From contig CAKSZY010000010.1 in NCBI GenBank assembly GCA_934526015.1, positions 1 to 64,000 on the forward strand: a stretch of 64,000 nt of DNA, read 5' to 3'. Every line of letters starts with the position of its first letter. Within the stretch, counting starts at the first letter, position 1. Positions 45,367 to 55,585 of the stretch are shown here, piece after piece. The position numbers were made by a program, and so were the translations under genes. This DNA is from an uncultured Dokdonella sp. Lineage in GTDB: Bacteria; Pseudomonadota; Gammaproteobacteria; Xanthomonadales; Rhodanobacteraceae. The notes under the pieces are model-generated. The model did no database searches, was not told the DNA's origin, and worked only from the letters and a program-made list of their open reading frames with translations.

Positions 45367-45945
45367 ATGGCTATCGAGCTTCCCCCGCTTCCCTGGGCGC
45401 GCGACGCGCTCGCCCCGCACATCTCGGCCGAGACGATCGACTACCACTACGGCAAGCATCACCAGGCCTACGTCACCAACCTCAACAACCAGATCAAGGG
45501 CACCGAGTTCGAGGAACTCGCGCTCGAGGACATCATCCGCAAGTCGAGCGGCGGCATGTTCAACAATGCCGCGCAGGTCTGGAACCACACGTTCTACTGG
45601 AACTGCCTGTCGCCGAACGGCGGCGGCGAACCCGGCGGACGCCTGGCCGACGCGATCAACAAGGCGTTCGGCGATTTCGCGAAGTTCAAGGACGAGTTCA
45701 CCAAGGTCTCGGTCGGCACCTTCGGCTCGGGCTGGGGCTGGCTGGTGCAGCGCCCGGACGGCGGCCTCGCCCTGGCCAGCACCTCGAACGCGGGCACCCC
45801 GCTGACCGGCAGCGACCGTGCCCTGCTGACCTGCGATGTCTGGGAGCACGCGTACTACATCGACTACCGCAATGCGCGGCCGAAGTACGTCGAGTCGTTC
45901 TGGAACCTGGTGAACTGGGAGTTCGTCGAAAGCCAGCTCGCCTGA
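45367..45945 (+). CDS. sodB: Superoxide dismutase (Fe)
   Basis: Dismutates superoxide in the cytoplasm. The 192-residue protein has metal ligands His27, His74, Asp157 (DVWEHAYY) and His161. The [11 protein letters not shown] segment and Fe-SOD-type spacing favour iron as the metal. The start at 45367 has AAGGAG upstream. It diverges from grxD across about 200 bp, which should hold both promoters. Confidence 0.96.
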   Translation: MAIELPPLPWARDALAPHISAETIDYHYGKHHQAYVTNLNNQIKGTEFEELALEDIIRKSSGGMFNNAAQVWNHTFYWNCLSPNGGGEPGGRLADAINKAFGDFAKFKDEFTKVSVGTFGSGWGWLVQRPDGGLALASTSNAGTPLTGSDRALLTCDVWEHAYYIDYRNARPKYVESFWNLVNWEFVESQLA

Positions 45946-45964
45946 CGGCGGAATCCGCGCCGGC

Positions 45965-47104
45965 TCAACCGCCGCCGAGTGCGGCGATGACCGGCGCGAC
46001 CTGCTGCTCGCGGCCGAGCGCGCGGCCGACCCGGGCGAGGCCGGCCGCGAGGGTGGCGTGGTCGTCTGCACACAGTGTGGCGTGGCCGACCTTGCGCCCT
46101 TCGCGCGCCGACTTGCCGTAGTCGTGCCAGTGTCCACCCGGTTCGCCGAGCACGGCGCTGGCATCCGGCAGTTGCCCGATCCAGTTCAGCATCGCGCTGC
46201 AGCCGCGCGCCGAGGTGTCGCCGAGCGCCTGGCCGAGCACCGCCCGCACATGGTTCTCGAACTGGCTGCAGGCGGCACCCTCGATCGTCCAGTGTCCCGA
46301 GTTGTGCACGCGCGGGGCCATCTCGTTGGCCAGCAGGCGCCCCTCGTGGACGAACAATTCGAGGGCGAACACGCCGACGTAGTCGAGCCGCTCGGCCAGC
46401 GCGCGGGCGTGCACGGTGGCGCGGCGTTCGAGGTCGTCGAAACCGGCCAGCGGCGCAAGGCTGGCCGAGAGGATGCCGTCGCGGTGCCAGTTGCGCGTCA
46501 GCGGATAGTGGCGGAACTCGCCGCTGCGCGAGCGCACCGCCACCACCGACACCTCGCATTCGAACGGCACGAAGGCCTCGAGGATCAACGGCACGCCGCC
46601 GAGGCATTCCCAGGCGCGGGCGATGTCGCCGCCCTCGCGCAGCACGAACTGGCCCTTGCCGTCGTAGCCGAGCCGGCGCGTCTTCAGCACGGCCGGCAAA
46701 CCGATGCGCGCGCAGGCGGCATGCAGGTCATCGAGGCTGTCCACCACCGCGAATGCCGGGGTGTCGAGACCGGCATCGTTGAACAGGCTCTTCTCGAGGT
46801 AGCGGTCCTGGGCGGTCGCCAGCGCCGCCGGATTCGGGAACATCGGAACGTGCGTACTCAGCCAGCGGGCGGTCTCCGCCGGCACGTTCTCGAAGTCGAA
46901 GGTGGCGACATCGATGCGGCGGGCGAAGTCGGCGAGGGTGTCGAGATCGCGCCAGTCCGCGGACAGCAACGGAGCGACCTGGGCCGCGCACGGATCCTCG
47001 GCGTTGTCGACGACGAGGAAGCGGTGCCCGAGCGGGGCACCGGCAAGGGCGAGCATGCGGGCGAGCTGGCCGCCGCCGAGGATGCCGATCGTGGCCACGC
47101 TCAC
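45965..47104 (-). CDS. purK: N5-carboxyaminoimidazole ribonucleotide synthase
   Basis: Uses ATP and bicarbonate to carboxylate AIR in purine synthesis. The 379-residue ATP-grasp protein starts with [17 protein letters not shown] and includes [13 protein letters not shown] and [23 protein letters not shown] (part shown). Its start overlaps the purE stop by a few bases, the usual purEK arrangement. It converges on sodB. Confidence 0.96.
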   Translation of the reverse strand: MSVATIGILGGGQLARMLALAGAPLGHRFLVVDNAEDPCAAQVAPLLSADWRDLDTLADFARRIDVATFDFENVPAETARWLSTHVPMFPNPAALATAQDRYLEKSLFNDAGLDTPAFAVVDSLDDLHAACARIGLPAVLKTRRLGYDGKGQFVLREGGDIARAWECLGGVPLILEAFVPFECEVSVVAVRSRSGEFRHYPLTRNWHRDGILSASLAPLAGFDDLERRATVHARALAERLDYVGVFALELFVHEGRLLANEMAPRVHNSGHWTIEGAACSQFENHVRAVLGQALGDTSARGCSAMLNWIGQLPDASAVLGEPGGHWHDYGKSAREGRKVGHATLCADDHATLAAGLARVGRALGREQQVAPVIAALGGG

Positions 47105-47634
47105 TCCACGCGCGGGTCGTCGGCGGCGGCAACCGCTTCGGTCTGCTCGCGACGGAACGCATCGAGGCGTCCGGCGAGCCCGTCGTCGCTGATGGCGAGC
47201 ACGGCCGCGGCGGCCAGTGCGGCATTGACGGCGCCGGCCTGGCCGATCGCGAACGTGGCCACCGGAATCCCGGCCGGCATCTGCACGATCGAGAGCAGCG
47301 AATCGAGTCCGTTCAATGCCTTCGACTGCACCGGCACGCCGAACACCGGAAGGCGCGTCTTCGCGGCCAGCATGCCGGGCAGGTGGGCGGCGCCGCCGGC
47401 CCCGGCGATGATCACGCGCAGTCCGCGCCCGACCGCCCGATCGGCATAGTCGAACATGACGTCCGGCGTGCGATGCGCGGAGACCACGCGGACTTCATGC
47501 GCCACGCCCAGGCGTTCGAGGGCAGCGGCAGCGTGCCGCATGGTTTCCCAGTCGGAACGCGACCCCATCACCACGCCCACCAGCGGTACAATCACGGCCT
47601 TCCGCCCATGTCCGGTTCCTGCCAAAGGCGTCAT
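47101..47634 (-). CDS. purE: N5-carboxyaminoimidazole ribonucleotide mutase
   Basis: Converts N5-CAIR to CAIR, the step after PurK. The class I PurE signature [23 protein letters not shown] and [14 protein letters not shown] are present. The ATG at 47634 gives 177 residues but lacks a Shine-Dalgarno. A GTG at 47595 would give 164 residues, closer to the family, with a purine-rich stretch just before it. Translation runs directly into purK. It is divergent from the Trm112-like gene. Confidence 0.94.
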   Translation of the reverse strand: MTPLAGTGHGRKAVIVPLVGVVMGSRSDWETMRHAAAALERLGVAHEVRVVSAHRTPDVMFDYADRAVGRGLRVIIAGAGGAAHLPGMLAAKTRLPVFGVPVQSKALNGLDSLLSIVQMPAGIPVATFAIGQAGAVNAALAAAAVLAISDDGLAGRLDAFRREQTEAVAAADDPRVE

Positions 47635-47693
47635 TGTACGCACATGCGTGCAGGGCGGATGCTTCGGCGCAACCACCCCGAACAGGTGATCCC

Positions 47694-47984
47694 GTGGAAA
47701 AGGCGCTGCTCGAGATCCTCCGCTGCCCGCACAGCCGGCAGCCGCTGCGCCTGCTCGAACGCGCGGAGCTGAAGGCGGTGAACGCGGCGATTGCCGCCGG
47801 AGCCGTGCCGGCGCATCCGGCCGGGAGCGCGCGCACGCCGTGGAGTGCGGGCCTGGCCAGCGACGACGGACGCTTCGCCTATCCGCTCGACGACGGCATT
47901 CCGGTGCTGCTCGCCGACGAAGCGATCGAGCTCGCGACCATCGACAGCCTGCGCGGATCGGCCACGACCATCGACGGACCGTGA
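47694..47984 (+). CDS. Trm112-like (UPF0434/YcaR) protein with incomplete Cys motif
   Basis: A small 96-residue protein of the Trm112 fold. The GTG start at 47694 has AGGTGAT upstream. The N-terminal [14 protein letters not shown] corresponds to the family's CPxCKGxL but keeps only one Cys, and the C-terminal part ([23 protein letters not shown]) matches the conserved end. Loss of the second Cys suggests it no longer binds zinc in the usual way. Family members act as partners of methyltransferases; a partner here is not evident. Confidence 0.8.
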   Translation: MEKALLEILRCPHSRQPLRLLERAELKAVNAAIAAGAVPAHPAGSARTPWSAGLASDDGRFAYPLDDGIPVLLADEAIELATIDSLRGSATTIDGP

Positions 47985-48084
47985 CCCAATTCACATTCCG
48001 CGACGCGCGTGCTACGGGATGCTCGCGGACAGCAGAAACCTGCCACGGCAGCGCCGCGAGGGCCGCCGTCACAGGCCGGAAGAC

Positions 48085-50496
48085 ATGATGAGCAGCGCAG
48101 ACGACAAGCCCGGGAAGATCTTCGACTTCCAGCAACGCCAGGGCCAGGCCTCCGCCGCGGGCGACCGCCTCGGTGACCTGCTCAAACTGGTGCGCGGCAT
48201 CGCCCTGAAACGCATCAACGGCCTCGTCAGCACGCTGTTCGAGAACGTCGACGACGCCCTCTTCCATCTCGCCGAACGCGCCGAGAGCAACGCGGTGCAG
48301 GTGCAGTTCTTCGACGGCATGCGCGAGGTGCGCAAGAAGCGCCAGCTGGTCGAGCGCGTGTTCCAGGAGCACCTCTCGAAGATCTTCAGCGACTTCGCCG
48401 AAGGCCGGCTCAAGCCGGTGCGGCCCGAGGTGTCCGCACAGAGCTCGGCCGGCCTCTCCCTCGTCGACGACGTCGAGCTGGAGGAGTCGCTGGCGATCTC
48501 CAGCATGGTGTCGAAGGCCGAGAACCGCCTCGCGCGTGCGCTCTACCAGGTCAACCAGCGCCTGTCGGTCATCAGCGGCGGCAATCCGGTCGAGGACTCG
48601 AGCAATCCGCTCGGTCCGGCGCCGCTCGGCAACGCGTTCCGCCAGGCGGTCCGCGAGTTCGAGCTCAATGTCCAGGTCAAGCTGATCATCTACAAGCTGT
48701 TCGACCGCTTCGTGATGTCCGGCCTCGAGCCGCTCTACGACGAAGTGAACGCCGAACTGATCAAGGCCGGCGTGCTGCCGCAGATCCGCCATCGCCTGCC
48801 GCAGGCCCCGCGCGGCGCCGGCGGCGTTGCCTCGGCGCCGGTGGATGCAGCCGGAGCGCCCGCTGCGATGACCGGCGATGCGCGCGAGGAGCATCCCGCC
48901 TCCGCCCATTACGGCCATGCCTCCTATGATCCGGCCGCCGGCGAACTGCAGGCGGAAATCTACAACCAGCTGCGCGGCCTGCTCGCCGCGCGGCGTCCGC
49001 AGTCCGACCATCCCGGAGGCGATGCCGGCGACTACGGCGCACGCGTCGCCGGTCCGCTGGTGCCGAATCTGAGCCCGACCGACCTGCTCAGTGCATTGAC
49101 GATCCTGCAGAGCCAGACGCTCGCCGCGCGTTCGCAGGCGAATTCGGTCGCCGATGCCGCCCAGGCCGTCAACCAGATCAAGCTCGAACTGCTCGACCAG
49201 GTGCACAAGCTCGGCGGCGACAACCAGGACCACAGCGTTTCCACCGCCGACGAGGACACGATCGATCTGGTCGGCATGCTGTTCGAGTACATCCTCGAGG
49301 ACCGCAACCTGCCGCCGGCGATCCAGGCGCAGATCGGCCGCCTGCAGATTCCGTATCTGAAGATCGCCATCCTCGACAAGCACCTGTTCGCGCAGAAGTC
49401 GCACCCGGCGCGGCGCCTGCTCGACGCCGTTGCCGAAGCCGGCAAGAGCTGGTCGGAGGAATCGGATCCCGACCGCAAGCTCTACGACCGCATCAAGGCG
49501 GTGGTGGAGACCGTGCTCACCGAGTTCGACGACGACCTCGCCGTCATCGAACACGAATTCGCCAGCTTCGAGCACTTCATCCACCAGCACCGCAAGCGCG
49601 CCGACCTCGCCGAGCAGCGCGCGGCGGAAGTCACGCGCGGGCGCGAGAAGCTGCATACCGCACGACGCAACGCGGCGCGCGAGATCCTTGCGCGGATCGG
49701 CGACCGCGAACTTCCGGCGGTGGTCCACGACGTCCTGTCGCGGCCGTGGGCGAACTACCTCGTCCTCACCGAGTTGCGCCACGGCACGACTTCGGAGGAA
49801 TGGAAGAACGCCCTGCGCTTTGCCGACGAATTCGTCTGGAGTGCCTTGCCCAAACAGAGCGATGCGGAAAAGGCACGCCTGCGCACGCTGCTGCCGCACA
49901 TCGAGAAGGCCCTTCGCCACGGCCTCGGCACGGTCGCCTACCACGAAGGGGACGTGCGCCTGCTGATGCAGGATCTCTCGCGCTTCTACCAGCGCGTCAT
50001 CAACGGCGAGACGCTCGAACTGACGACCGCCGAACAGGTCATCAACGAGCATGCCGCCGAGGCGGAAACGGCCGCGGCCGGCGCGGACCCGGGCGGGGTC
50101 GCGGCACCGAAGCAGAGTCCGGTCGAGGAGATCGTGCTGAGTTCCGGCTCGCTCGAACCCGAAGCCGGCGAACCCGAGGAGAACGACGAGTTCGTCGAGG
50201 CGGCCCGGCAACTGAAGGTCGGCACGTGGGTCGAGTTCATCGACGAATCCGGCAACCATGAACGCGCCAAGCTGTCGTGGATCAGTCCGATCAGTTCGAA
50301 ATACCTGTTCGTCAACCGGCGTGGCCTCAAGGTCTGCGACAAGAGCGTGGCCGCACTGGCGGTCGAACTGCGCCGCGGAACCGCACTCGTGCTCGAGGAA
50401 GTCCCCCTGTTCGACCGTGCGCTCGATGCGATCGTCGAGCGCCTGCGCCAGACCCAGCCGGCAGCGGCCGAAACTCCCGCGGGCCAGGGCAGCTGA
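48085..50496 (+). CDS. DUF1631 family protein
   Basis: A protein of unknown function with 803 residues, full length for DUF1631 (sometimes mislabelled thymidine phosphorylase). It is largely helical, with no signal peptide or membrane helix. Conserved-looking blocks include [21 protein letters not shown] (part) near the start, [16 protein letters not shown] ([18 protein letters not shown]) in the middle, and a C-terminal Tudor/PilZ-like segment ([29 protein letters not shown]). That last segment resembles the c-di-GMP-type beta-barrel often found in this family, without the RxxxR motif. Start choice is between ATG 48085 and 48088; GGAAG spacing slightly favours the second. Confidence 0.85.
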   Translation: MMSSADDKPGKIFDFQQRQGQASAAGDRLGDLLKLVRGIALKRINGLVSTLFENVDDALFHLAERAESNAVQVQFFDGMREVRKKRQLVERVFQEHLSKIFSDFAEGRLKPVRPEVSAQSSAGLSLVDDVELEESLAISSMVSKAENRLARALYQVNQRLSVISGGNPVEDSSNPLGPAPLGNAFRQAVREFELNVQVKLIIYKLFDRFVMSGLEPLYDEVNAELIKAGVLPQIRHRLPQAPRGAGGVASAPVDAAGAPAAMTGDAREEHPASAHYGHASYDPAAGELQAEIYNQLRGLLAARRPQSDHPGGDAGDYGARVAGPLVPNLSPTDLLSALTILQSQTLAARSQANSVADAAQAVNQIKLELLDQVHKLGGDNQDHSVSTADEDTIDLVGMLFEYILEDRNLPPAIQAQIGRLQIPYLKIAILDKHLFAQKSHPARRLLDAVAEAGKSWSEESDPDRKLYDRIKAVVETVLTEFDDDLAVIEHEFASFEHFIHQHRKRADLAEQRAAEVTRGREKLHTARRNAAREILARIGDRELPAVVHDVLSRPWANYLVLTELRHGTTSEEWKNALRFADEFVWSALPKQSDAEKARLRTLLPHIEKALRHGLGTVAYHEGDVRLLMQDLSRFYQRVINGETLELTTAEQVINEHAAEAETAAAGADPGGVAAPKQSPVEEIVLSSGSLEPEAGEPEENDEFVEAARQLKVGTWVEFIDESGNHERAKLSWISPISSKYLFVNRRGLKVCDKSVAALAVELRRGTALVLEEVPLFDRALDAIVERLRQTQPAAAETPAGQGS

Positions 50497-50569
50497 TTCC
50501 GCAGCGCTTTCCCTGTGCAGCCGGATACCCTAGTCTGCCTGCCCCTTCCGTTGCGGTGACCGTGCCGGC

Positions 50570-51415
50570 ATGAATGCCGTTCCTTCCTCCATCGTGCTCG
50601 CCGACGTCGAGCGCGCCCTTGCCGAAGACATCGGAACCGGCGACGTCACCGCCGACCTGCTGCCTGCGCTGATGCCGGCGCGCGCCCGGGTGATCACCCG
50701 CGAGGCTGCCGTGCTCTGCGGCCAGGCGTGGTTCGAGGCCTGTTTCCGCCAACTCGATGCCGACATGCAGTTCGAGTGGGCGGCCGAGGAAGGCGCACGC
50801 GTCGCCCCCGGCCAGTTGCTCTGCCGGATGCAGGGACGCGCCCGAGCGCTGGTGACGGCGGAACGCAGCGCGCTCAATTTCCTGCAGACGCTGTCGGCGA
50901 CCGCGACCACCACCGCCGCCCATGTCGACGCCGTGCGCGGCACGCGAACGCGCATCCTCGACACGCGCAAGACCCTGCCCGGCCTGCGTCAGGCACAGAA
51001 GTACGCGGTCAGGACCGGCGGCGGCGTCAACCATCGCGTCGGCCTTTTCGATGCCGTGTTGATCAAGGAGAACCACATCGCCACCGCCGGCTCGATCAGC
51101 GCGGCGGTGCAGCGCGCACGCACGCTGCACCCGGCGATCATGGTCGAAGTCGAGGTGGAGAATTTCGGCGAACTGCGCGAGGCACTCGCCGCCGGCGTCG
51201 ATCGGATCATGCTCGACGAGTTCGAGTTGCACGAGCTCGTGCGCGCGGTCGCCGAGGTCGACGGCCGCGTGCCGCTCGAGGTGTCCGGCGGGGTCGGCCT
51301 CGAGCGCGTGCGGGCCATCGCCGAAACCGGCGTGGACTTCATTTCGGTCGGCGCCCTGACCAAGCACGTCAGGGCGATCGACCTTTCGATGCGCGTCGAA
51401 CTCGGCGCGCGCTGA
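50570..51415 (+). CDS. nadC: Nicotinate-nucleotide pyrophosphorylase (quinolinate phosphoribosyltransferase)
   Basis: Converts quinolinate and PRPP to nicotinate mononucleotide in NAD synthesis. The 281-residue protein shows DIGTGDVT, TAERSALNFLQTLSA, TRKTLPGLRQAQKYAV with the substrate-binding Arg/Lys residues, GGGVNHRVGLFDAVLIKENH (20 residues) and EVSGGVGLERV. It converges on the FHA-domain gene; no nadA or nadB is adjacent. Confidence 0.96.
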   Translation: MNAVPSSIVLADVERALAEDIGTGDVTADLLPALMPARARVITREAAVLCGQAWFEACFRQLDADMQFEWAAEEGARVAPGQLLCRMQGRARALVTAERSALNFLQTLSATATTTAAHVDAVRGTRTRILDTRKTLPGLRQAQKYAVRTGGGVNHRVGLFDAVLIKENHIATAGSISAAVQRARTLHPAIMVEVEVENFGELREALAAGVDRIMLDEFELHELVRAVAEVDGRVPLEVSGGVGLERVRAIAETGVDFISVGALTKHVRAIDLSMRVELGAR

Positions 51416-51433
51416 CCGGCTGCCGGCGCGTCT

Positions 51434-52243
51434 TCAGACCTTGCCGAGATGGCGCAACACGCCGAATGCCACGGCGGCCAGCACCACGATCGCAGCGATG
51501 ACGATACCGGCCACCAGCGGGGCCTTGCTGTCGGCGGATGGAGCGCTGCCGGTTTCCGCGGCGGCCGGCCGCGCCGACGCCGGTGGCTGCGCGCCAGGTG
51601 CAAGCAGCAGGAAACGGATCGTGTCGAGCCTCAATTCCTCGCCGGGACGCAGCATGCCGGTGTGGATGCGCTTGTCGTTGATCCAGGTGCCGTTGGCCGA
51701 GCCGAGATCCTCGACCATGACCCCTTCCGGGGTCACCTGCAGGCGCGCATGGTGGCGCGAGATCTCCTCGGCGGGAATCGGGATGTCGCAATCGCTCTGG
51801 CGACCGATGGTCATCGATCCGCTGAGGGCGAAGTTGCGTCCGAAGGTGGCGCCGGAGACGCCGCGCAGCATGAACTTCGGCAGCGCCATGCGCACGCGGG
51901 TGCGGCCATCCTCCTCGCCGAGCGCCGCGGGCGGCGGCGGCGCAGGCACGCTGGCGGCCCGTTCCTGGGCGACCACGCGACAACCGATGCGACCGAACAG
52001 CAGCAGGTCACCGGGCTTGAGGACTTCGTCGCGGGATATCTGGCGGCCGTTGAGCACGGTGGCAACGGCGGAATCGCGCGCGCGCACGGTGGCATGACCA
52101 CCGCTCACCTCGATTTCGCAGTGGTCCACGCCGACACCAGGCGCGACCAGCACGATCTGGCAATCGCTGCCGGAACCGACCCGGGTGATGCCGTCGGCGA
52201 GGCCGACCTCCGCATGCTCACCGTTCGGGAAAATGAGCTTCAT
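51434..52243 (-). CDS. Double FHA-domain protein with C-terminal membrane anchor
   Basis: A 269-residue protein that should bind phosphothreonine. Two forkhead-associated domains are visible. The first (about 1-95) has VGSGSDCQIVL and DHCEIEV. The second (about 120-225) has IGRQSDCDIPIPAEEISRHHARL (partly quoted) and DLGSANGTWINDKRI, with the canonical Arg, Ser and Asn residues. A Pro-rich linker (about 100-110) separates them, and one membrane helix at about 240-262 ends the protein. The start at 52243 has GGGGGAG upstream. It lies 28 bp after the Ser/Thr kinase gene, its likely partner: the kinase phosphorylates, the FHA domains read. Confidence 0.9.
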   Translation of the reverse strand: MKLIFPNGEHAEVGLADGITRVGSGSDCQIVLVAPGVGVDHCEIEVSGGHATVRARDSAVATVLNGRQISRDEVLKPGDLLLFGRIGCRVVAQERAASVPAPPPPAALGEEDGRTRVRMALPKFMLRGVSGATFGRNFALSGSMTIGRQSDCDIPIPAEEISRHHARLQVTPEGVMVEDLGSANGTWINDKRIHTGMLRPGEELRLDTIRFLLLAPGAQPPASARPAAAETGSAPSADSKAPLVAGIVIAAIVVLAAVAFGVLRHLGKV

Positions 52244-52271
52244 TTCGACTCCCCCATGCAATTCCCCCTGC

Positions 52272-54722
52272 TCATCTGCCGAGTTCCCGCACAACGCGGA
52301 AACCCAGGCTGTTGGTCGCCACATCTTCGGCGTAGCTGTCCGCCTTGATCACGCTTTCCTTGTCCGCCGGCGAAAACCAGCCGCGCCCGCGGATGCCGTG
52401 TTCGCGACAACCGGCCGCCAATCGGGCCGATGCTCCGCACGAACCGACCCATTCACGCACGTTGCCGTCGAGGTCGAACACGCCGGCCACGGCGGCGAAG
52501 CGTCCGGTCGGCGCCGTGGTTGCATGGGCATCGTCGCATTCCGAACCCGTGCGCGCGTCGTAGGCGCGGTTGAAGGATGCGTCGGCGAGGTTCGCCTTCG
52601 TGCAGTCGGCGGGCGGCGCCCGGCGTGCAAGCGATTCCCACTCGTCCGGCGTCGGCAGGCGATAGCGATGTCCGGTTTCGCGGCTCAGCCAGTCGGCGTA
52701 GGCCTGCGCCTGCGCGAAACTCACGCAGACGACCGGGTGCGATTCGTCCTGGTCGATGTCGGGGGCCTGCCAGCTGCGCTTGCGCGACGAACGGAACACC
52801 GATTCGCGATCGCGGCACGCCGGCAGCTTGCCGGCGAACTGGCGCTCACCGGCCGCGCGCCAGAAGCGGGTGAACTCGGCACGCGTCGTCTCGCGGCGCG
52901 CAAAGGCCAGGTCCGCGGACGTCACCACGAGTTCCGGTCCGTTCGCACTGCCGGTCTTGTCGCGGAACGCATAACCCGGCTCGCCGATGCGATCGACGCC
53001 GCGCAAGGCTTCGCGCGCACGCGTGTTGCCGTCGTCGATGACCAGCAGCTTCTCGTAGGCCGCGCGCGCGGCCGGCTTGTCCCAGTTGCCGGCGGCGGCC
53101 TCCGCTTCGCGCGCCAGCGCCTCGACCTCCACCCGGCGCCGCTCGCGTGCCTGCGTGACCGTCTCGGCACCTTCCGGGATCGACCCGGCGACTTCGATGG
53201 CCTTGCCGATGAAGCTGGCGAAATCGGCGGCGTTGCCGGCGCTCCACGCCTTGTCGGCCAGTTCGAGGTACGCGCCCGCCGTATCGATCACGCCCTGTTT
53301 CGCCGGCCGGGATCTGGCGTCGACGCGCAGGGCCGCGCTGAAGCGTTCGAAGGCGTTGTTGCGCGGCGGGCTGGTCAGCCGCTGTGCGGCGAGATCGGCG
53401 CGGCCGAGGCGGACGAACTCGACCACCGGATCGACGACCGTCGGGATGCTGGCGAGGTCGAATTCCTCGTCGGGGAAGCCGGTTCCCGGAGCGTCCGGAT
53501 CGGCGCCGTCCGCGCCCGCAACCGGCGAGTCTGCCGGGTCCTGCGTTGCCCCGGGCGACAACGGCGGGGTGACCGCGCTGCGCGGTGGCGACGTCGAAGG
53601 GCCGGCCGGTGCGGGCGAAGTCGCCGCCGGCGTGGCTGGCGTCACCGCCACCGCGGGTACCGCCCGCTCGACCGTGCGCGCCGCCATGAAGGCGTAGAGG
53701 ACGAGCCCGACCAGCACGAGTCCGGCCGCGGCGATCGCCCACGGCAACCAGCGCCGCAGGGCGGCCGGCGCGGGCGTGGCATCGCTTGCCGGCACCGGCT
53801 CGAGCGCAGGCATCCCGCCATTGGCGCGCGGCGCCGGTTCGGCCGGACGCGCCGCGGCCGCCGCCAGCAGCGCATCGCGCTTGATGATGCGCGTCGGCGC
53901 TTCGGCATCGCTGCCCGCCGTCTTCGGCACCAGGGCATTGAGTGCCTCGATGAACTCGTCGGCGTTCTGGTAGCGCGCCGCCGGATCCTTTGCCAGCGCC
54001 TTGTCGATGAGCGCCTGCCAGTGCGCCTGCGCGGCCGGCAGGCGCGGAATCGGCTCGAACACGTGCGCATAGGAGACGGCGAATCCGTCTGCACCTTCGT
54101 ACGGCGGGCGGCCGGTCAGGCCGAACCAGGCGAGCACGCCGAGACCGTACAGGTCGGAACGCGCATCGACGTCGCCGCCGCGCGCCTGCTCCGGACTCAT
54201 GTAATGGCTGGTGCCGACCGAAATTCCGGCACTGGTGATGCGCGCCGCCTGGCTGACCGCGCGCGCGATGCCGAAATCGGTCAGGATCGGCGTGTCGTTG
54301 ACGTCGAACAGGATGTTGCCGGGGGCGACGTCACGATGCACGTAGCCGCGCTGATGCGCATAGCCGAGCGCGCTGGCGACGCCCTCGAGCACGCGGACCA
54401 GGTCTTTCTCGCCGATGCCGCCGAGCACGCGCTGGGAGAAATCGCCGCCCGACAGGTATTGCATCGAAAAGTAGTTGAGCTGCCCCTGGGTGACGCCGAC
54501 GTCGTACACCTGCACGATGTTCGGATGGGCAAGCGAGGCGAGCATGCGCGCTTCCTGCAGGAAGCGCTTGGAAAACGCCGGGTCCGCAGCGAGCGCGGGG
54601 GCCATGACCTTGAGCGCGACATCGCGTTCGAGCGAGGTCTGCAGCGCGAGGTAGACGCTGGCCATGCCGCCCGAACCGATCTCGCGCCGGATCAGATATC
54701 CCGGGACCTCGATAGCCGTCAC
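52272..54722 (-). CDS. Membrane Ser/Thr protein kinase with FGE-sulfatase-like domain
   Basis: A Hanks-type kinase fused to a SUMF1-like domain, 816 residues from a GTG at 54722 with GGGGGAGC upstream. The kinase lobe spans about 8-275: GSGGMASVY (16-24), Lys38, catalytic loop HRDVAPGN (129-136) where the usual Lys is Ala, DFG 149-151, and APE-like MSPEQA. One membrane helix lies at about 325-348, followed by a Pro/Thr/Ala-rich linker (350-410), an alpha-helical region (about 430-580), and a C-terminal FGE-sulfatase-like domain (PTPDEWESLARR, FDLDGNVREWVGS, NSLGFRVVREL). The last would be periplasmic and sensory. The FGE catalytic cysteines are not in their usual place. A PpkA-like architecture; no type VI secretion genes are nearby. 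Confidence 0.88.
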   Translation of the reverse strand: MTAIEVPGYLIRREIGSGGMASVYLALQTSLERDVALKVMAPALAADPAFSKRFLQEARMLASLAHPNIVQVYDVGVTQGQLNYFSMQYLSGGDFSQRVLGGIGEKDLVRVLEGVASALGYAHQRGYVHRDVAPGNILFDVNDTPILTDFGIARAVSQAARITSAGISVGTSHYMSPEQARGGDVDARSDLYGLGVLAWFGLTGRPPYEGADGFAVSYAHVFEPIPRLPAAQAHWQALIDKALAKDPAARYQNADEFIEALNALVPKTAGSDAEAPTRIIKRDALLAAAAARPAEPAPRANGGMPALEPVPASDATPAPAALRRWLPWAIAAAGLVLVGLVLYAFMAARTVERAVPAVAVTPATPAATSPAPAGPSTSPPRSAVTPPLSPGATQDPADSPVAGADGADPDAPGTGFPDEEFDLASIPTVVDPVVEFVRLGRADLAAQRLTSPPRNNAFERFSAALRVDARSRPAKQGVIDTAGAYLELADKAWSAGNAADFASFIGKAIEVAGSIPEGAETVTQARERRRVEVEALAREAEAAAGNWDKPAARAAYEKLLVIDDGNTRAREALRGVDRIGEPGYAFRDKTGSANGPELVVTSADLAFARRETTRAEFTRFWRAAGERQFAGKLPACRDRESVFRSSRKRSWQAPDIDQDESHPVVCVSFAQAQAYADWLSRETGHRYRLPTPDEWESLARRAPPADCTKANLADASFNRAYDARTGSECDDAHATTAPTGRFAAVAGVFDLDGNVREWVGSCGASARLAAGCREHGIRGRGWFSPADKESVIKADSYAEDVATNSLGFRVVRELGR

Positions 54723-54844
54723 TGCCGCTCCCCCATGGAATCCCGCCGATTGTAGCGAATCGCGGTCGCCACGCCGCACACGCGCGAACGGTACTTCAGC
54801 GGGGCAGCCTTGTCTGTCGATGGCGGCACCACCACACTTGCCGG

Positions 54845-55183
54845 ATGACCGGCACCCTGGCTCTCATCCTCTTCGGCGGCGTGGCCGTGGCCACATGGCT
54901 CGACGCCCAGTCCACCCGCGAACAGGCGATCGTGCACTGTCGTCGCCTGTGCCACGAGGCCGGCCTGCAGTTGCTCGACCATACCGTCTCGCTGCAGCGC
55001 ATTTCGTTGCAGCGCTCCCACGGCCGGCTCGGCCTGCTGCGGCGCTACGGCTTCGAGGTCAGCCTCGACGGCACCGACCGGCATGCCTGCACGATCTCGC
55101 TGCTCGGCAGGTCCCTGCTCGCCTGCACGATCCCGCACGCGGCGACCGCGGCGGGGAATCCGCTGGCGGAACCGCCTACTTGA
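54845..55183 (+). CDS. DUF3301 domain-containing protein
   Basis: A 112-residue protein with an N-terminal hydrophobic helix (about 3-19) and the DUF3301 pattern: AIVHCRRLCHEAGLQLLDHTV (part), LRRYGFEVSLDGTDR. It is probably membrane-attached; function unknown. It diverges from the kinase and converges on sspB with an 8-bp coding overlap. Confidence 0.82.
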   Translation: MTGTLALILFGGVAVATWLDAQSTREQAIVHCRRLCHEAGLQLLDHTVSLQRISLQRSHGRLGLLRRYGFEVSLDGTDRHACTISLLGRSLLACTIPHAATAAGNPLAEPPT

Positions 55184-55574
55184 CCACCGTCAGTCGTGGC
55201 CGGCCGAGCGGAGCTTCTTCGGGAACCGGCGGCGGTTCAGGCTCGGGCGCACTCTCGGCGGGGAACATCATGCCCTGCCCGTTTTCCTGGGCGTAGATCG
55301 CGAGGACCGCGTGCACCGGCACCTCGATGCCGTGGCTGATGCCGCCGAATCGCGCGAGGAAGGAGATGCGTTCGTTGCCGATCTCGAGGCGGGCCACCGC
55401 GCGCGGCGCGATGCTCAGCACGATGCGTCCGTCCTTGACCGCCGCGGGCGGCACCACCACGGAGGGGATGCCGGCATCGACCAGCACGTAGGGCGTCATG
55501 CCGTTGTCGTTGATCCAGTCGAACATCGCCCGCAGCAGATAGGGGCGGTTCGAACTCATGGCCGGGGTGGACAC
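55176..55574 (-). CDS. sspB: ClpXP protease specificity-enhancing factor SspB
   Basis: A dimeric adaptor that delivers ssrA-tagged proteins to ClpXP. The 132 residues begin with the substrate-binding domain (RPYLLRAMFDWINDNGMTPYV, partly quoted, then ISFLARFGG). An acidic/Pro linker (PEPEPPPVPEE) leads to the C-terminal ClpX-binding tail RPRLTVVK, like the RPALRVVK tail of E. coli. A second possible start is Met6. It follows sspA by 11 bp, the classical sspAB operon. Confidence 0.94.
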   Translation of the reverse strand: MSTPAMSSNRPYLLRAMFDWINDNGMTPYVLVDAGIPSVVVPPAAVKDGRIVLSIAPRAVARLEIGNERISFLARFGGISHGIEVPVHAVLAIYAQENGQGMMFPAESAPEPEPPPVPEEAPLGRPRLTVVK

Positions 55575-55585
55575 CGCATCGATCC

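Noticed and set aside
52272-54722. Kinase C-terminal domain as the formylglycine-generating enzyme for the sulfatase at 19.6 kb
   Set aside because: The usual Cys pair in the C-terminal loop is missing and the domain is fused behind a membrane helix, so a sensory role is more plausible.
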